Numbered from the stretch's first letter, positions 42,210 through 51,747 are shown. The stretch is DNA of 64,000 nucleotides from JAICYJ01 sp035695105 (GCA_035695105.1 DASSEV010000053.1:1-64000), one strand, 5' to 3'. Numbers and translations are program-made. Notes: generated by a model not told the origin, from the letters alone.

Positions 42210-43054
42210 TGCACTACCTCACTGACCCCCTGCAGTTCGAGTTCATGCGACGTGCGCTGATGGCTATCGTGCTCACGGGCATCGTGTCAGGCGTGCTCGG
42301 CACATACGTCGTGCTGCGCGGACTCGCCTTCATCGGCGATGCCCTCACGCACGCCGTGTTTCCGGGCATCGTCATCGCGGTCGCGGCCGGGCGGAGCATC
42401 CTGCTCGGCGCGCTCGTGGTCGGCATCGCCACGGCGCTCGGAATCGCGACGATCAGCCGCAACCGCCGCGTCAGCGAGGACACCGCGATCGGCATCCTGT
42501 TCGCGGCCATGTTCGCTCTGGGCGTGGTCCTGGTGTCGACGCTGGCAACGTACCAGCAGGATGTCGCCGACCTGCTATTCGGCCAGATCCTGTCCGTGTC
42601 GCGCACGGATCTCTATCTGGCCGGCGCCACCACTGTCGTCGCGCTCACGGCGACCGTCCTTCTGAACAAGGAGTTCTCGCTGATCGGCTTCGACCGCGAT
42701 ATGGCGGAGGCCATGCGCTATCCGGTCTTCGTCCTCGACCTGATCCTGCTCGGGCTGATCACGCTGGCCATCGTGGTCTCGCTGCAGACCATCGGCAACA
42801 TCCTCGTGCTGGCCATGCTCGTCACGCCCGCGGCGACAGCCCGGCTGCTCACGGATCGCCTGGGGACGATGCAGGTGCTTTCAGCCGCGCTCGGCGTGGC
42901 CGCCGGCGTGATCGGCCTCTACATCTCCTTCTGGTGGAACGTCGCGTCCGGTGGCGCCGTGGTGCTGACGTCGACCGCGATCTTCTTCGCCGTCTTCACC
43001 GCGGTCGAGCTCGCGCCGCGTCTGCGCCGGCCGGCCGTCGCGCCGGCCGGCTGA
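42209..43054 (+). CDS. znuB: Zinc ABC transporter permease
   Basis: A 281-residue permease of the ABC-3 family with about eight helices (FEFMRRALMAIVLTGIVSG start is characteristic, as are GDALTHAVFPG and LVTPAATARLLTDRL). It forms the membrane channel for zinc uptake with znuC and znuA. It converges on the acyl-CoA-synthetase fusion with five bases between stops. Confidence 0.92.
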   Translation: MHYLTDPLQFEFMRRALMAIVLTGIVSGVLGTYVVLRGLAFIGDALTHAVFPGIVIAVAAGRSILLGALVVGIATALGIATISRNRRVSEDTAIGILFAAMFALGVVLVSTLATYQQDVADLLFGQILSVSRTDLYLAGATTVVALTATVLLNKEFSLIGFDRDMAEAMRYPVFVLDLILLGLITLAIVVSLQTIGNILVLAMLVTPAATARLLTDRLGTMQVLSAALGVAAGVIGLYISFWWNVASGGAVVLTSTAIFFAVFTAVELAPRLRRPAVAPAG

Positions 43055-43059
43055 GAGCG

Positions 43060-45708
43060 CTACCAGGTCTTGGCGCGCGCCGACGACGGCCGCGCTGCGA
43101 CGCGGGCTCGCGCATCGACGACGGTGCAGCCGTCGGCATTCGCGATCACCGGGTTCATGTCCAGCTCGGCCACCTCGGGCAGGTCCTCGGCGAGCGCGGA
43201 CAGCCGCATCAACAGGTCGGTCAGTGCAGCCGCGTTGGCGGCCGGCCCACCGCGGAAGCCGGCCACCAGCCGTCCCGCCTTCCCGCTCGAGAGCAGCTCG
43301 GCGGCGTCCACGTCGGTGATCGGCGCGATCCGAAATCCGGCCTGCCCGATCAGCTCGGCCATCACGCCGCCCGGCCCGAACGCAACCAGCGGGCCGAACA
43401 CCGGATCCTGAACCAGCCCCGCGAGCAGCTCGACCCCCGACGGGGCCATCCGCTGCACGATCACCGGGCCGTCCATGTCCGAGGCCGCCTGCTCGACCGA
43501 CGCCTCGTCCCTAAGTGACAGCCGTACCCCGCCGCGCTCGGTCTTGTGCGCGCCCGCCTCCGCCAGCTTCACCGCGACCGGCATGCCGAGCTCGAGGGCG
43601 GCGGCCACGGCCTCCGGCGGGGTGCGGGCCGTCCGCTCCGCCACGAGCGGGATGCCGTACGCCGTGAGCAGGTCGCGCAGCGCATCCGGCCCCAGCCAGC
43701 CCTCGCCGTCGGCCAGCGCGCGCTCCACGAACCGCCGCCCGGCCGGCCCATCGATGTCCTCCGGCCGGCGTGTGACGCCCGCCGGACGGCGCAGCCACGC
43801 CGCCCGCTCCACAGCGCGGCCGAGCGCGCGGGCCGCCGACTCCGGGTAGCTGAAGGCCGCAACGCCGCATCCTGCGCGAGCGAAGGCCGGCGGAACGCCG
43901 ACCGCCGTCATCACCACGGCGAGCACCGGCTTCTCGGCGCCGGCCGCAGCCCGAACGACCGCCTCCGCGACCTCGTCGGCCGACGCAGGAGCGGCCGGCG
44001 CGAACAGCACGATCGCTGCATCGACGGCGGTGTCTGCGAGCACCGCGGGGATCGCCCGCTCGTACGCGTCGGCGGTCGCGGAGCCGAGCAGGTCGACGGG
44101 GTTCTGGGCCGACGCCTCGGCCGGGAGCATCCCCTCGAGCGCGGCGACCGTCTCCGGTGTGAGCGGTGGCAGCTCGATCCCGGACGCCTCGCAGGCGTCG
44201 GCGCAGAGGATGCCGAGGCCGCCGGCGTTGGTGATCACCCCGACCCGGTTGCCCGCTGGCTGCGGCTGTGTGGACATCAGCGACGCGGCGTCCAGCGCCT
44301 CCCCGAGCGTCACCGCCCGGATCACGCCCGCCTCCCGGAACAGCGCCTCGACGGCGGCATCCGAGCCGGCCAGCGCAGCCGTGTGCGACCCCGCCGCTCG
44401 CGCCCCGGCTCGGCTGACGCCGCTCTTGATCGCCACCACCGGCTTTCGCCGGGCCACGCGCCGGGCGACCCGTGCGAAGCCGCGAGGGTTCCCGAACGAC
44501 TCGACGTAGAGCAGCACCAGCCGCGTGTCGTCGTCGCCCTCCCAGTACGAGAGCAGGTCGTTGCTGGAGATGTCCGCCTTGTTGCCGATCGAGACGAAGC
44601 CCGAGAGCCCGACGCCGCGCGTCGCCGTCTTCTCGAGCAGGGCGAGGCCGAGCGCCCCGCTCTGCGACGAGAAACCGATCGTGCCGGCGGGGAACGGCCG
44701 CGGCGCGAACGTCGCGTTCAGGTGCGACCCGGGAACGGCGATGCCCAGGCAGTTCGGCCCGAGCAGCCGTGCGCCGTAGCTGCGGATCAGCTCCAGCAGC
44801 TGCTCCTGCCGCTCACGCCCGTCGGCACCCGTCTCGGCGAACCCTGCCGAAATCACGCACACGGCTCGCGTGCCGTGCTCGAGCACATCGCGCACCGCAT
44901 CGATCACCGCCAGCGCGGGCACGCACACGACCGCCAGGTCGACCGGCACCGCGATCTCGGCCACGGCCGTCACCGCGGGCACGCCGGCGACGGGCTCGCC
45001 ACGCAGGTTGACGGGATAGACGGCCCCGCCGAAGTCTGCCGCGAGCAGGTTGCGCACGACGGAGTTGCCGATCGCGTCCGAGCGCGACGAGGCGCCGACG
45101 ACCGCCACCGACGCGGGGCGGAAGAACGGCACCAGCGAGGCCACCGCCGCGTCGCGATCACGCTCGTCCACCCGCTCCAGGTACCGCTCGGTGGCCCGGA
45201 TCGGGAAGCTCAGCTCGACGACGCCGCCCTCCGTCTGCCGCGTCACCTCGAACCCTGCGTCGCGGAAGACCGACAGCATCAATGCGTTCCCAGGCACCAC
45301 CTGCGCGACGAACCGCTCGATCCCGACGGGGCCCGCGAACGCCGCGAGCTGCTCCAGCAGCCGGGTGCCGACACCGCGGCCCTGCAGCTCGTCCTGCACC
45401 GTGAATGCAACCTCGGCCGCTGCCGGATCCCGAAGCCGCTCGAAGCTGCCGAGCGCCACGATCCGCCCGCCGCGCACCCCGACCAGCCCCAGCCGCTCGA
45501 TGCCGTCGCCCGCTGCGTACGCGTCGGCCGCCGCGACTCCAGGATCGCGGAGATCGCCGAAGCGCAGCCACATGCTCTCCGGGGACAGCCGGCGGAACAG
45601 CTCCTGCACCTGCTCGCGATCATCGGGCCCGGCGGGACGCAGGCGCAGCGTCGTACCGTCGCGCAGGATCACGTCGCGCACCGCAGCCGCGTCCAGCGCC
45701 CCGGTCAC
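43060..45708 (-). CDS. GNAT domain fused to NDP-forming acyl-CoA-synthetase-like protein (Pat-type lysine acetyltransferase)
   Basis: An 882-residue fusion. Residues ~10-175 are a GNAT acetyltransferase (LRPAGPDDREQVQELFRRL, and acetyl-CoA loop DELQGRGVGTRLLEQL). Then come a CoA-binding Rossmann domain (VAVVGASSRSDAIGN), a succinyl-CoA-ligase-like domain (LGPNCLGIAVPGS; the catalytic histidine seen in active synthetases should be checked in AAGSHTAALAG) and a C-terminal ATP-grasp domain (~690-880). Such proteins are Pat/PatZ-type protein lysine acetyltransferases; the GNAT-first order is the one described for a Streptomyces homologue. Likely role: acetylation control of acyl-CoA synthetases. 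GTG start overlaps the adh stop by four bases. Confidence 0.85.
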   Translation of the reverse strand: MTGALDAAAVRDVILRDGTTLRLRPAGPDDREQVQELFRRLSPESMWLRFGDLRDPGVAAADAYAAGDGIERLGLVGVRGGRIVALGSFERLRDPAAAEVAFTVQDELQGRGVGTRLLEQLAAFAGPVGIERFVAQVVPGNALMLSVFRDAGFEVTRQTEGGVVELSFPIRATERYLERVDERDRDAAVASLVPFFRPASVAVVGASSRSDAIGNSVVRNLLAADFGGAVYPVNLRGEPVAGVPAVTAVAEIAVPVDLAVVCVPALAVIDAVRDVLEHGTRAVCVISAGFAETGADGRERQEQLLELIRSYGARLLGPNCLGIAVPGSHLNATFAPRPFPAGTIGFSSQSGALGLALLEKTATRGVGLSGFVSIGNKADISSNDLLSYWEGDDDTRLVLLYVESFGNPRGFARVARRVARRKPVVAIKSGVSRAGARAAGSHTAALAGSDAAVEALFREAGVIRAVTLGEALDAASLMSTQPQPAGNRVGVITNAGGLGILCADACEASGIELPPLTPETVAALEGMLPAEASAQNPVDLLGSATADAYERAIPAVLADTAVDAAIVLFAPAAPASADEVAEAVVRAAAGAEKPVLAVVMTAVGVPPAFARAGCGVAAFSYPESAARALGRAVERAAWLRRPAGVTRRPEDIDGPAGRRFVERALADGEGWLGPDALRDLLTAYGIPLVAERTARTPPEAVAAALELGMPVAVKLAEAGAHKTERGGVRLSLRDEASVEQAASDMDGPVIVQRMAPSGVELLAGLVQDPVFGPLVAFGPGGVMAELIGQAGFRIAPITDVDAAELLSSGKAGRLVAGFRGGPAANAAALTDLLMRLSALAEDLPEVAELDMNPVIANADGCTVVDARARVAARPSSARAKTW

Positions 45709-46673
45709 TCGTCCACCACCAGCACCGCCGACCCCGAGAGCTCTCCGGCCGCGAGCCGGTCGAGCGCGGTCGCCGCCTGCTCGAGCGGGAACGTCTCCGT
45801 GCGCGGCTCGATCGGGATGTCGGCCGCCACCTCCAGGAACTCGCGCGCGTCCTCCCGGGTGAAGTTCGCGACCGAGCGCAGCACCCGCTCCCGCCACAGC
45901 AGGTCGTAGTCGAAGGCCGGCATGCCGTCGAGGTGGATGGCGTTGATCGCGACAGTCCCCGCCGGGCCCAATGCCGCAAGCGCATCGACCACCACGGCGC
46001 CGGCCGGCGCGAACGTGACGGCAGCGTGCAGCGGAGCCGGCGGCCGGGCGTCGTACTCGCCCGTCCAGGACGCGCCGAGCTCGGCCGCGCGGCGGCGTTC
46101 GGCCTCCGAGCGGGCGAAGACGAAGACGTCGCAGCCCCGGTGCACGGCGACCTGGATGGCCAGATGTGCGGACGAGCCGAACCCGAACAGTCCCAGCCGC
46201 TGGCCCGGCTGGATCCCGCTCAGGCGGAGCGAGCGGTAGCCGATGATGCCCGCGCAGAGCAGCGGCGCGGCGTGCACGTCGTCGAACCGGTCGGGGATGG
46301 GGAAGACGAAGTCCTCGCGCGCCACCATCCGCTCGGCGTAGCCGCCGTCACGCGTCCACCCAGTGAGCTCGGCCTGCTCGCAGAGGTTCTCCCGGCCGGC
46401 CAGGCAGTGTTCGCAGGTGCCGTCCGCGCCGCCCAGCCAGGCGACGCCGACCCGCCTTCCGTCGGCGGTGCGGGCGATCACCTGATGCCCGGGGATGAGC
46501 GGAAGCCGCCGCGGCTCGATGTCGCCGGCCACGATCTGCAGGTCGGTTCGGCACACGCCGCACGCCGCCACGTCCAGGAGCAGCTCGCCCGGGCCCGGCT
46601 CGGGCTCGGCCACCTCCTGGGGCGCCAGCAGGCCCGGCCCGGAGAACACGATCGCGCGCATCGGTGCAGTCAA
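45705..46673 (-). CDS. Zinc-dependent alcohol dehydrogenase (MDR family)
   Basis: A 322-residue medium-chain dehydrogenase. Catalytic zinc ligands: cysteine in CGVCRTD, the GHQVIA histidine-glutamine element, and C-terminal partner cysteine in PLLCAGIIGYR. NAD(P) binding is in GLFGFGSSAHLAIQVA. In the structural zinc lobe only three cysteines are seen (GTCEHCLAGRENLC); the first position is aspartate (ADGTC), a change from the usual four. It resembles the AdhA/YahK-like enzymes annotated as zinc-binding alcohol dehydrogenase. It precedes, and is coupled to, the GNAT-synthetase fusion, which suggests a link with aldehyde or acyl metabolism. Confidence 0.87.
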   Translation of the reverse strand: MTAPMRAIVFSGPGLLAPQEVAEPEPGPGELLLDVAACGVCRTDLQIVAGDIEPRRLPLIPGHQVIARTADGRRVGVAWLGGADGTCEHCLAGRENLCEQAELTGWTRDGGYAERMVAREDFVFPIPDRFDDVHAAPLLCAGIIGYRSLRLSGIQPGQRLGLFGFGSSAHLAIQVAVHRGCDVFVFARSEAERRRAAELGASWTGEYDARPPAPLHAAVTFAPAGAVVVDALAALGPAGTVAINAIHLDGMPAFDYDLLWRERVLRSVANFTREDAREFLEVAADIPIEPRTETFPLEQAATALDRLAAGELSGSAVLVVDE

Positions 46674-46809
46674 TCATCTGGCGGCGTTCTCCGGATCCGT
46701 ACTTTCCGGTAGCACCGGCGCGCTAGCCCCTGATGCAGGCGCGCGCCAAAGCGGTTGCAATGAGAGTGCCTCGTTTGTTACAGGCACGTTGATCGTTCGG
46801 AGGTGTGTC

Positions 46810-48282
46810 ATGTCCACTCCAACGGTGGTTTCTTCCGCACAGTCCGGCGCCCCCGCGCGTCCCGGGCTGAAGCGATCGCTCGGGCTCTCCATGGCAACGG
46901 CCCTGGTGATCGGCAACATGGTCGGCTCGGGCGTGTTCGGGCTGCCGTCCTCGCTGGCATCGACCGGCCCCATCTCGCTGCTGGCGTGGATCTTCACCGG
47001 CGCCGGCGCGATCATGCTCGCGCTGGTCTTCGCCAACCTCGGCCGCGCCTATCCACGCACGGGCGGGCCGTATGCCTACACGCGCCGGGCGTTCGGCGAC
47101 TTCGCCGGATTCTGGACGGCGTGGGGCTACTGGATTGCAGCCTGGGCCGGCAACGCCGCGATCGCGACCATCTTCGTCAGCTACGGCACGGTGTTCTGGC
47201 CGGAGCTGGGCACGAACAACCTGCTCGCGTTCTCGGTCGGCCTGTCGGTGATCTGGCTGCTGACGCTCGTCAACTGCGCGGGCGTGCGCGAGTCGGGGAT
47301 CGTGCAGCTGGTCACGACGGTGCTCAAGTTCGTGCCGCTGCTGCTGATCGGCGTGATCGGCCTGTTCTACATCAGCTCAGGCAACTTCACGCCCTTCGAT
47401 CCGAACCACACGACGCTCGCAGGCCACTGGCACGCGATCACCTTCGCCGGCACGCTGACCCTCTGGGCCTTCCTGGGCCTCGAGTCGGCGACCATCCCGG
47501 CTGAGGAGATCAAGGACGTCGAGAAGACGCTGCCGCGGGCGACCATCTTCGGCACGATCGCGACAACGGTCATGTACGTGCTGGCGACGGTGTCGATCAT
47601 GGGCGTGATCCCCGCGTCGCAGCTGGCCAACTCCAACGCGCCGTTCGCCGATGCGGCACGGCAGATGTGGGGCACCTCGGTGCTCGGCGTCGGGCCGGAC
47701 AAGCTGATCGCCGCGATCGCGATGATCTCGACCTTCGGCGCCCTCAACGGCTGGATCCTGATCCAGGGGCGCATGCCTCTGGCGGCCGCCGAGGACGGGC
47801 TGTTCCCCAAGCAGTTCGCACAGGTGAGCGGCACCCGCCGCACCCCGGTGGTCGGGCTGGTCGTGTCGTCCGTGCTGCTGACGGCGCTGATGGCGATGAA
47901 CTACCAGTCGAACCTGGTGGATACCTTCACCAAGGTGATCATCCTGGCCACACTGACCACGCTGGTGCCGTACGCGTTTGCGTCGGCGGCACAGCTGATG
48001 CTGATGTTCCGGGAGCCGGATCGCTTCAGCGGACGCAGGCTGGCGGTTGACGTGGTCACGGCAGTCCTCGCCTTCGCCTACTCCTTCTGGATGATCTACG
48101 GGGCGGGCGAGGAGTACATCGCACAGGGATTCCTGCTCCTGATGGCCGGCATCCCGGTGTACGTGTACATCAAGTACCGGCAGTCGAAGGAGGCGCAGCC
48201 GGCGCCGGTCGCCCCGGCGCCGCGCCAGCCGGCCGTCGCGGCCGCCCAGCCCGAGCGAGAGCTCGTGGGGGCGGGGCGATGA
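46810..48282 (+). CDS. APC-family amino-acid permease/antiporter
   Basis: A 490-residue transporter with about twelve helices. The family motif GNMVGSGVFGLPSSLA in helix 1 and the AYPRTGGPYAYTRRAFG element in helix 3 are typical of the basic amino-acid/polyamine antiporters (arginine:ornithine or agmatine exchange). The C-terminal tail is rich in alanine, proline and glutamine. GGAGGT precedes the ATG with good spacing. Substrate is not certain. Confidence 0.87.
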   Translation: MSTPTVVSSAQSGAPARPGLKRSLGLSMATALVIGNMVGSGVFGLPSSLASTGPISLLAWIFTGAGAIMLALVFANLGRAYPRTGGPYAYTRRAFGDFAGFWTAWGYWIAAWAGNAAIATIFVSYGTVFWPELGTNNLLAFSVGLSVIWLLTLVNCAGVRESGIVQLVTTVLKFVPLLLIGVIGLFYISSGNFTPFDPNHTTLAGHWHAITFAGTLTLWAFLGLESATIPAEEIKDVEKTLPRATIFGTIATTVMYVLATVSIMGVIPASQLANSNAPFADAARQMWGTSVLGVGPDKLIAAIAMISTFGALNGWILIQGRMPLAAAEDGLFPKQFAQVSGTRRTPVVGLVVSSVLLTALMAMNYQSNLVDTFTKVIILATLTTLVPYAFASAAQLMLMFREPDRFSGRRLAVDVVTAVLAFAYSFWMIYGAGEEYIAQGFLLLMAGIPVYVYIKYRQSKEAQPAPVAPAPRQPAVAAAQPERELVGAGR

Positions 48283-48316
48283 CGATGCCGGGCTCGGGCG
48301 CATAGGCCCGGCTCAA

Positions 48317-48343
48317 GAGGGGGGCGCCACCGGCGCCCCCCTC
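48317..48343. terminator. Bidirectional terminator, 12-bp perfect stem
   Basis: GAGGGGGGCGCC (48317-48328) and its exact complement (48332-48343) with a 3-nt loop, between the convergent permease and VOC genes. Very strong GC stem, no T-tract. Confidence 0.75.
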
Positions 48344-48355
48344 GTCGTGCTGTGC

Positions 48356-48724
48356 TCAGAGCGGGGCGTACCGCCGGTGCAGCATCAGGGCGTTGCCGTC
48401 CGGGTCGTGGAAGAAGGCCATGTGGCAGACGCCCGTGTCGATGGTCTCGCCGGCGAAGGCGACGCCGGCGGACTCCAGCTCCTCCCTGGCGGCCTGCACG
48501 TCGGGCACGCGCAACGCGGGCGGGTTCAGCGTGGGCACGAAGGGCAGGCCGGCCGTCCGCGGATCCCATACGCCGAGCGTCACCTGGCCGGCGGTCACCT
48601 CGAAGCCCGTGGGGGTCTCGCGGTCGAATGGCAGTCCCAGCGTCTCGACGTAGAACGACCGCGACCGCTCGATGTCCTGCGTCGGCACCGAGATGAAGTC
48701 CATGCGCTCGACGGTGATCGGCAT
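48356..48724 (-). CDS. VOC-superfamily (glyoxalase-like) protein
   Basis: A 122-residue protein of the vicinal oxygen chelate fold (two beta-alpha-beta-beta-beta units). The start RMDFISVPTQDIERSRSFYVETLGL and the end CHMAFFHDPDGNALMLHRRY are standard (quoted as landmarks FISVPTQDIERSRSFY and FFHDPDGNALML). Metal ligands may be present but substrate is unknown; members include glyoxalases, dioxygenases and resistance proteins. AGGAGG precedes the ATG on the minus strand, and the gene follows the PilZ gene by 28 bases. Confidence 0.82.
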   Translation of the reverse strand: MPITVERMDFISVPTQDIERSRSFYVETLGLPFDRETPTGFEVTAGQVTLGVWDPRTAGLPFVPTLNPPALRVPDVQAAREELESAGVAFAGETIDTGVCHMAFFHDPDGNALMLHRRYAPL

Positions 48725-48752
48725 GCTGTCCTCCTGGTCGACGGACCGCAGA

Positions 48753-49613
48753 CTACGCCAGGCCTGGACGGTGCAGCGGTGCCGGCCGCGGCGACGGAGG
48801 TGCCGGCTTCGGCTCGGCGCCGATCCCGAGCGTCTCGCGGACGCCCGGCTCCGGCACCGGGTGGGCTGCGGGGGCGTTCAGCCGCGCCAGCAGGCGTGTG
48901 ACGATCTCCACCGTGTGAGGCGACGGGTCGAGGAAGGCGCACCCGGCAACGAGGGTGCCAGCCGACTCGCCGCCGCGCGTCGACATGACGCGCACCTCCG
49001 AGTCGATCGTGCCCTCGAACACCCGCACCCGGACGCGGAGCCGGTCGCGCTCGCGCACGCGCATATCGGCAAGCGCGAGGGCGACGCCGCCCTCCGAGAT
49101 GTCCTCGAGCACGGCGCTCACCGTCTCACCCGGCACCAGGCGGTCGCAGACGACCGCCGTCACGGACGCCGAGAGCGCCACGTCGATCCGGGCGCTGCGC
49201 CGCTGGTCGCCGTCTGTCTCGACCACGAGCACGCGCAGCAGCAGAGCGGCCCTCGACTGCGACTGGAACTCCGCCTGCTCCACGAGCGCGGTGATGGTGT
49301 GTGGCGCGCCGTCGACCATCAGCCGGCAGCGCAGCTGCATGCCTTCCCGCACCTCGAGCCGAGGCGCGCTGGCGCGCACGACGCTGCCCTCGCACGCGAT
49401 CGTCCAGATCTCGAGCAGGCCGCCGCTGTCGGCGGTCATCTCCACCGCCGATTCGTCCACGAGCGCGTGCGCTGCCCGCCCGGCCAGCTGGTCTTGTGTC
49501 ATCCGTTGCTCATCCGGAGGCGCACCCGTGATCGGCCGGCGTTGCTCGCGATTGAGCGGACGGGCCGTCACGAGACCGTCCGGGATCACCAACACCGTGA
49601 CAGCGCGCGCCAT
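48753..49613 (-). CDS. PilZ-domain c-di-GMP-binding protein
   Basis: A 286-residue protein. The PilZ motif is complete: R138 and R142 in QRRSARIDV (RxxxR) and D171, S173, G176 in DISEGGVAL (D/NxSxxG), so c-di-GMP binding is expected. The N-terminal ~125 residues form a YcgR-like flagellar-brake or similar domain (EGMQLRCRLMVDG). The C-terminus is proline-rich. It is likely to respond to c-di-GMP in surface or motility behaviour. The start region carries the same element (TTGGTCTCCAATAA) that precedes the redox operon. Confidence 0.83.
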   Translation of the reverse strand: MARAVTVLVIPDGLVTARPLNREQRRPITGAPPDEQRMTQDQLAGRAAHALVDESAVEMTADSGGLLEIWTIACEGSVVRASAPRLEVREGMQLRCRLMVDGAPHTITALVEQAEFQSQSRAALLLRVLVVETDGDQRRSARIDVALSASVTAVVCDRLVPGETVSAVLEDISEGGVALALADMRVRERDRLRVRVRVFEGTIDSEVRVMSTRGGESAGTLVAGCAFLDPSPHTVEIVTRLLARLNAPAAHPVPEPGVRETLGIGAEPKPAPPSPRPAPLHRPGLA

Positions 49614-49627
49614 TTATTGGAGACCAA
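49614..49627 (-). promoter_or_regulatory. Element shared with the redox-operon promoter region
   Basis: On the minus strand the 14 bases directly before the PilZ ATG read TTGGTCTCCAATAA, identical to 25307-25320 upstream of the UBP zinc-finger gene and in the same orientation to the gene. This suggests common regulation, or a shared promoter type. Confidence 0.5.
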
Positions 49628-49682
49628 GTCGAATGAGCGGGCCGTGACCGGCCCGCGGGCGAATCGTGACGTGCGAGCGCCG

Positions 49683-50321
49683 CTAGCGGCGCTCGGAGCC
49701 GACCAGCGCCGTCGCCACCCCGAGCCCGATGAAGATGCAGCCCGTCACCCGGCGCTGCGCCGAGCGGACGGCCGACCGGCCGCGCACCCACCCCGCCGCG
49801 CTTCCCGCCAGCAGGCCGTACGCACCGTCGGTGATCAGCCCGAGCAGGGCGAAGGTGAATCCGAGGACGACGATCTGCTCGGGCACGGCCGCACCGTGGG
49901 GATCGACGAACTGCGGCAGGAATGCGAAGAAGAACAGCGCGGTCTTCGGGTTGGTGGCATTCACCAGCGCGCCCCGCCGGTAGATGCGCCCCAGCCGCCG
50001 GTCCCGCGGCGGCGCCGACGCACTGTCCGCCGCCGCGCGGTCGAGCAGCGTGCGGACGCCCAGGTAGATCAGGTACGCGGCTCCCATCAGCCGCACGGCG
50101 CCGAACGCCAGCGACGACGAGACCAGGATTGCCGACAGTCCCAGCGCCGCCGCGGCGATGTGCACCAGCGTTCCAGTGTGCACGCCGAGCGTGGCCGTGA
50201 GGCCCGCGCGGCGGCCGTGCTCGACGCTCTGGGTGACGATGTAGAGCACCGCCGGACCGGGGATCAGCAGCAGCACAAGGGCCGTGAGGGCGAACGCGAG
50301 CAGTGTCGCTGGGTCGGGCAT
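49683..50321 (-). CDS. LysE/RhtB-family amino-acid exporter
   Basis: A 212-residue inner-membrane exporter with about six helices. The family signature in helix 1-2 is LLIPGPAVLYIVTQSVEHGRRAG and there is a second glycine-proline-asparagine stretch NATNPKTALFFFAFLPQF (both cited as landmarks). It exports lysine-, threonine- or homoserine-like amino acids. The ATG at 50321 has TAGATT six bases upstream on the minus strand, the leaderless pattern. Confidence 0.88.
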   Translation of the reverse strand: MPDPATLLAFALTALVLLLIPGPAVLYIVTQSVEHGRRAGLTATLGVHTGTLVHIAAAALGLSAILVSSSLAFGAVRLMGAAYLIYLGVRTLLDRAAADSASAPPRDRRLGRIYRRGALVNATNPKTALFFFAFLPQFVDPHGAAVPEQIVVLGFTFALLGLITDGAYGLLAGSAAGWVRGRSAVRSAQRRVTGCIFIGLGVATALVGSERR

Positions 50322-50327
50322 GCGCAG

Positions 50328-50333
50328 AATCTA
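50328..50333 (-). promoter_or_regulatory. -10 element TAGATT of lysE-like gene, leaderless
   Basis: Minus-strand TAGATT ends six bases before the ATG; no Shine-Dalgarno. Confidence 0.5.
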
Positions 50334-50362
50334 TCGGCTGATCCCGCCCCGGGCCGAACGGC

Positions 50363-51694
50363 ATGCGCCATCATCCGTCCATGCACCCGGGCTCGACCGA
50401 CGCCGCCTCGGGCGTCCCCGAACAGCGCCCGGGGACGATGCAGGCCGCGGCACGGCCGACTGAGCGCGAGGCGTTCTGGTTCTGGCTGAAACTCGGCTTC
50501 ATCAGCTTCGGCGGGCCGGCCGGCCAGATCGCCATCATGCACGATGAGCTGGTCGAGCGCCGCCGCTGGATCGGCGAGCGGCGGTTCCTGCACGCGCTCA
50601 ACTTCTGCATGGCCCTTCCTGGGCCCGAGGCCCAGCAGCTCGCGTCCTACATCGGCTACTCGCTCTACGGCGTCCGCGGCGCGATCACGTCGGGCGGGCT
50701 GTTCGTGCTGCCGTCCTTCGTCATCCTCTGCGCGATGAGCGCGGTCTACGTCGAGTACGGCGACGTGACCGTGGTGGAGGGGGTCGTCAGCGGGCTGGGC
50801 GCCGCGGTCGTGGCGCTGATCGCCGCCGCCGTGCTGCGCGTCGGCGGCCGCGTGATCCACACGGCCGCAGCGGCCGCGCTTGCGCTGCTGTCGTTCGCCG
50901 CCATCCTGGCCGGCGTGCCGTTCCCCGTCATCCTGGTCGTCGCCGCGCTCGCCGGCTGGCAGGCCGGGGGCCGCGACCCGCGCCTGCTGGGCCGGCCGGC
51001 CGCGCATGGTGACGACGAGGACGACGACCAGCGCGGGCCGCCCGCATCCGCCCGCTCGATCCTGTCGAGGATGTGGAAGGGGCTCGTCATCTGGCTGTTC
51101 CCGGTCGCCCTGCTGGTGCTGGCGGGCGGGCTGGTCGGCGAGCTCGCCGGCTTCTTCACGCTGGCCGCGCTGGTGACCTTCGGCGGCGCGTACGCGGTGC
51201 TGCCGTTCGTCGCCAGCGCCGCCGTCAACCACTACGGCTGGCTGTCGTCCAAGGACATGGTGGCCGGCCTGGCGCTGGGCGAGTCGACGCCGGGCCCGCT
51301 GATCATGGTCAACACGTTCGTCGGCTTCGTGGCCGGGTACCACGTCGAGGGGAACCTCGCCTGGGGACTGGTCGGCGCGACCGTCGCCACGCTGGCCACG
51401 TTCGTCCCGTGCTTCGTCTGGATCATCACCGGAGCGCCGCTGATCGACCGCATCCGCACCACCGGCGGCTTTGCCAACACCCTGAATGGGATCACGATCG
51501 CCGTCGTGGGCGTGATCGGCGGGCTCGGGGTGTTCGTCGCCCGACACGCGCTGGTGTCGGGCGGCCACGTCCGCTGGGTGCTGTCGCTGCTGGCGGTGGC
51601 GGCGTTCGTGGCGGTCTGGCGGTTCCGTGTGGGCGTCATCCCGGTGATCGCGGTCTGTGCCGCCGTGGGGGTCGCGGAGGCCCTGATCTCCTAG
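50363..51694 (+). CDS. chrA: Chromate-type ion transporter ChrA
   Basis: A 443-residue two-domain ChrA (CHR) family protein with about ten helices. Each half has the FGGPxxQI/FGGAYAVLP motif: FISFGGPAGQIAIMH at ~50 and TFGGAYAVLPFV at ~285, and GLALGESTPGPLIM is the usual conserved loop. A polar linker rich in aspartate separates the halves. ChrA proteins expel chromate or transport sulfate-like anions. Three in-frame starts (50363, 50381 and 50438) are possible; the conserved domain begins after the third. Confidence 0.88.
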   Translation: MRHHPSMHPGSTDAASGVPEQRPGTMQAAARPTEREAFWFWLKLGFISFGGPAGQIAIMHDELVERRRWIGERRFLHALNFCMALPGPEAQQLASYIGYSLYGVRGAITSGGLFVLPSFVILCAMSAVYVEYGDVTVVEGVVSGLGAAVVALIAAAVLRVGGRVIHTAAAAALALLSFAAILAGVPFPVILVVAALAGWQAGGRDPRLLGRPAAHGDDEDDDQRGPPASARSILSRMWKGLVIWLFPVALLVLAGGLVGELAGFFTLAALVTFGGAYAVLPFVASAAVNHYGWLSSKDMVAGLALGESTPGPLIMVNTFVGFVAGYHVEGNLAWGLVGATVATLATFVPCFVWIITGAPLIDRIRTTGGFANTLNGITIAVVGVIGGLGVFVARHALVSGGHVRWVLSLLAVAAFVAVWRFRVGVIPVIAVCAAVGVAEALIS

Positions 51695-51747
51695 CTGTGC
51701 AGGGATTTCGTGTGGGTACGTCCGACCGGGGCCCTACCCTTGGAGAC

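Noticed and set aside
50363..50450. Leaderless start for chrA at 50381 (CATCAT six bases upstream)
   Set aside because: CATCAT does not fit TANNNT, and the N-terminal residues are not conserved enough to decide; kept the first ATG.
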